DNA of 64,000 nt, taken from positions 30,001-94,000 of the forward strand of contig JABUQX010027821.1 of the NCBI GenBank assembly GCA_015478945.1. The letters are read 5' to 3'. The stretch comes from Trachelipus rathkii. Its lineage: Eukaryota > Arthropoda > Malacostraca > Isopoda > Trachelipodidae. This document shows, piece after piece, positions 62,053-64,000 of the stretch (its first letter is position 1; each line of letters starts with the position of its first letter). Both the position numbers and the translations under genes were made by a program. The notes under the pieces are model-generated. The model was given only the letters and a program-made list of their open reading frames with translations. It was not told where the DNA came from and made no database searches.

Positions 62053-62319
62053 ATTGCCTTGAAGGGAACTCTATTGCTTTACTGTTCTTGAACTCGACTT
62101 TTTTGGGTTGAGGGATAGCTCAGGCGTAAAGCATCGAGCATATTGTCCTCATTTCGCAACATGCGGCGTTCAATCCGGAGAAGGCACGTGATTCTCTTAC
62201 CTTCCCACTTAGTTCCTTTATTAACATCTAAATAATAAATTGCGGCTTATGCAATATTTAACACCTACATATATCTAAGAACCGAGGGAATAGGACAGGC
62301 TGGACTCACCTGGTGCTGT
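62053..62319 (+). mobile_element. SINE-like unit 1 (tRNA-derived)
   Basis: Begins GCCTTGAAGGGAACTCTATTG and contains a tRNA-like part: box A GATAGCTCAGGCGTAAAGC (62,114-62,132) and box B CGTTCAATCCGG (62,167-62,178). An AACATCTAAATAATAAATTG segment and an AGGACAGGCTGGAC segment complete it. The box pair is the internal promoter of tRNA genes and SINEs transcribed by RNA polymerase III. Confidence 0.65.
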
Positions 62320-62600
62320 AGACTTGAAGGGAACATCTATTGCTTTAACTGTTCTTAGAACTTCAACTTATTTTGGGTTCGAGGGATAGCTCAAGCGCGT
62401 AAAGCATTCGAGCAGTCATTGTTCCTCATTTCCGCAACATGCCGGTTGGTTCAATCCCGGAGAAGGCAGTGATTCTTTACCTTCCCACTTCATGTTCTTT
62501 GCATTTAACATCTAAATAATAAATTGCGATCATGCAATATTTGACACCTACAGATTATTAAGAACGAGGGATAGGACAGGCTTGACACCCTGGTGATGTC
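62320..62600 (+). mobile_element. SINE-like unit 2
   Basis: Same order as unit 1 with small indels: box A GGATAGCTCAAGCGCGTAAAGC (62,384-62,405) and box B GGTTCAATCCCGG (62,448-62,460). Box B is closest to the canonical form here. Confidence 0.65.
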
Positions 62601-62813
62601 GCCTTGAAGGGAACTCTATTGCTTTATAACTGTCTTGAACTCAACTTTTTTGGGTCTGAGGGATAGCTCAGTCGTTAAGCATCGAGCATATTGTCCTCAT
62701 TTCGCAACATGCGGTGTTCAATCCCGGAGAAGGCAGTGATTCTTTACCTTCCCACTTATGTTTTTTATATATATCATATAAATAAAAAATTGAGATCATG
62801 CTATATCTTAACA

Positions 62814-62815
<2 letters not shown>
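62601..62815 (+). mobile_element. SINE-like unit 3 (3' truncated by AT array)
   Basis: Box A GGATAGCTCAGTCGTTAAGC (62,661-62,680) and box B GGTGTTCAATCCCGG (62,713-62,727) are well formed. The unit loses its last part where an AT array begins at 62,814. Confidence 0.65.
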
Positions 62816-62856
<41 letters not shown>

Positions 62857-62859
62857 CTA

Positions 62860-62903
<44 letters not shown>

Positions 62904-62928
62904 TATATACTATATATATTATATAGAT
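62814..62928. repeat. AT microsatellite
   Basis: About 115 bp of TA/AT repeats ending the SINE-like cluster. Confidence 0.9.
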
Positions 62929-63641
62929 TCGACTGTCATCGACATGTTGGACGGTGGAAAACCAGACGCGGGCCGTAACGCGCAGAAGGAAAGACTACAG
63001 AAGAGTATAAAATCTGAAAAGATTATACATTGGACAGAGGATTGAAAATCTGAGAAGGAAACTATTAATAAGTATTTTGGGAATTGCTTGTAAAGAAGAG
63101 AGCAATTTAAGTTTTAAAGTTTCCTATCTAGTAGGAAAAATTTATTTTAACGAATCAAAATTTCAAAATATTAAACATTTATTTTTAAATTATTTTCATA
63201 TAAAATACAAAATGGAGGAGCAACAATTTTTTCGACAACAGTTCTTTTAATTAATTATTTGGAATGAAATGCAAAATTAAAAAAGAAAAGAAAAGAAATT
63301 TTAAATTTTAAATATTATGAAAAGTGAAGCTGCGTTTTGCGAAGTCGTCGAATCATAGAAAGAAAATTCATAATTTTCTTCGTCTGATAGCAAGGGCTGA
63401 AAACCCCCCTCTATCCTGTTTCTTTTCGTGAATGGTGATGATAAGTTTGTAAACTTATAACCACCAACACCACCAATAAGTTTTCAGATATGGTGCCTCT
63501 TGTCTAAAATAAATAATAAATAAATAAAAAAAAAAAAATATATAAAATCTAATAACTAAATGTGCATGCATGTTTACTATTAAAATAAAAATTATATATA
63601 TTTATATATACGGGATATATTGTTTTATATATATATAAAAA

Positions 63642-63704
<63 letters not shown>

Positions 63705-63741
63705 TACCATCTGACTATTATTATATATAATAATATATACT
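62929..63741. other. AT-rich sequence, no gene supported
   Basis: Includes a small dyad AGAAAATTCATAATTTTCT at 63,361-63,379, an AAATAAATAAATAA run near 63,508-63,535, and an AT array at 63,589-63,712. Confidence 0.5.
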
Positions 63742-64000
63742 ACCAGGGTGATTCATAACGGGTGTATAAAAATGAAATCTGTAATAGAATGGGAGTATTA
63801 TTAAATACCAATCTCTTCTTTCATGACCATTTGACCATTTGCAACACTAAATAGCTACAGCCGTTAAACTAAATTGCAGAGCCCACAAGGCAATGGTGCA
63901 GTAACAATAAAAGACTTGACTATCGTGTGTGTATGTTTATTAAATGTTCAAAGTAACCAATTAATCTAAAAATACATAGATAGAAACAAATATATATAAT
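63742..64000 (-). mobile_element. Possible mariner/Tc1-like element end (cut by window edge)
   Basis: TACCAGGGTGATTCATAAC at 63,741-63,759 resembles the CAGGGTG.TTCA-type ends of some Tc1/mariner-group elements and is preceded by TA, their target. On the minus strand near 63,930-63,960 the reading GYFEHLI followed by a stop or frame change resembles the NGGHFEHL end of such transposases. The body lies beyond the right edge, so the call cannot be tested here. Confidence 0.35.

Overview
The window looks like repeat-dense, gene-poor nuclear DNA of an animal. I lean towards an arthropod, possibly a decapod crustacean, because the retroelement protein families resemble those abundant in such genomes; that is an inference, since no host gene or rRNA is present to place it. 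I find no intact host protein-coding gene. Almost every recognisable coding stretch is a broken transposable element. Several areas read like uncorrected long-read consensus: known motifs stay legible but are interrupted by small insertions and frameshifts, so some breaks may be sequencing error rather than biology.

Layout. 1-1,450: minus-strand Ty3/gypsy pol 3' part (RNase H tail, integrase). 5.15-6.77 kb: wrecked Jockey-like non-LTR reverse transcriptase (RT). 11.0-12.4 kb: BEL/Pao-like gag with CCHC knuckles. 11.93-20.0 kb: first copy of a composite repeat unit (gag tail, AAT array, unknown block, AT array, Ty3/gypsy gag-pol with an ACA array in gag, non-LTR C-terminus). 20.9-31.6 kb: an RTE-like non-LTR RT split at RT motif A by an approximately 8.8-kb insertion that has hAT-like ends, a putative 8-bp target duplication and a hAT transposase remnant. 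That insertion itself carries two head-to-head non-LTR fragments and GTAC-rich MITE-like segments. 32.2-33.2 kb: minus-strand Penelope-like element (RT plus GIY-YIG). 33.2-34.3 kb: another non-LTR fragment. 34.33-41.94 kb: second, cleaner copy of the composite unit. 41.94-57.95 kb: about 16 kb of a tandem satellite whose inferred unit is about 133 bp and rich in short dyads. 58-61.5 kb: AT-rich DNA without recognisable features. 61.8-62.8 kb: one inverted and three direct copies of a tRNA-derived SINE-like unit. 63.74 kb to the end: a terminus consistent with a mariner/Tc1-like element. Long AT, AAT and AAC microsatellites are scattered throughout.

The elements do not form a pathway; they form layers. 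The clearest history is a hAT insertion into an older non-LTR element with later insertions inside it, and a roughly 8-kb composite block present twice with the same disabling changes in both copies. The satellite starts exactly inside the non-LTR remnant that ends the second block. The best candidates for something undescribed are the dyad-rich satellite, the composite duplicated unit next to it, and the SINE-like cluster.
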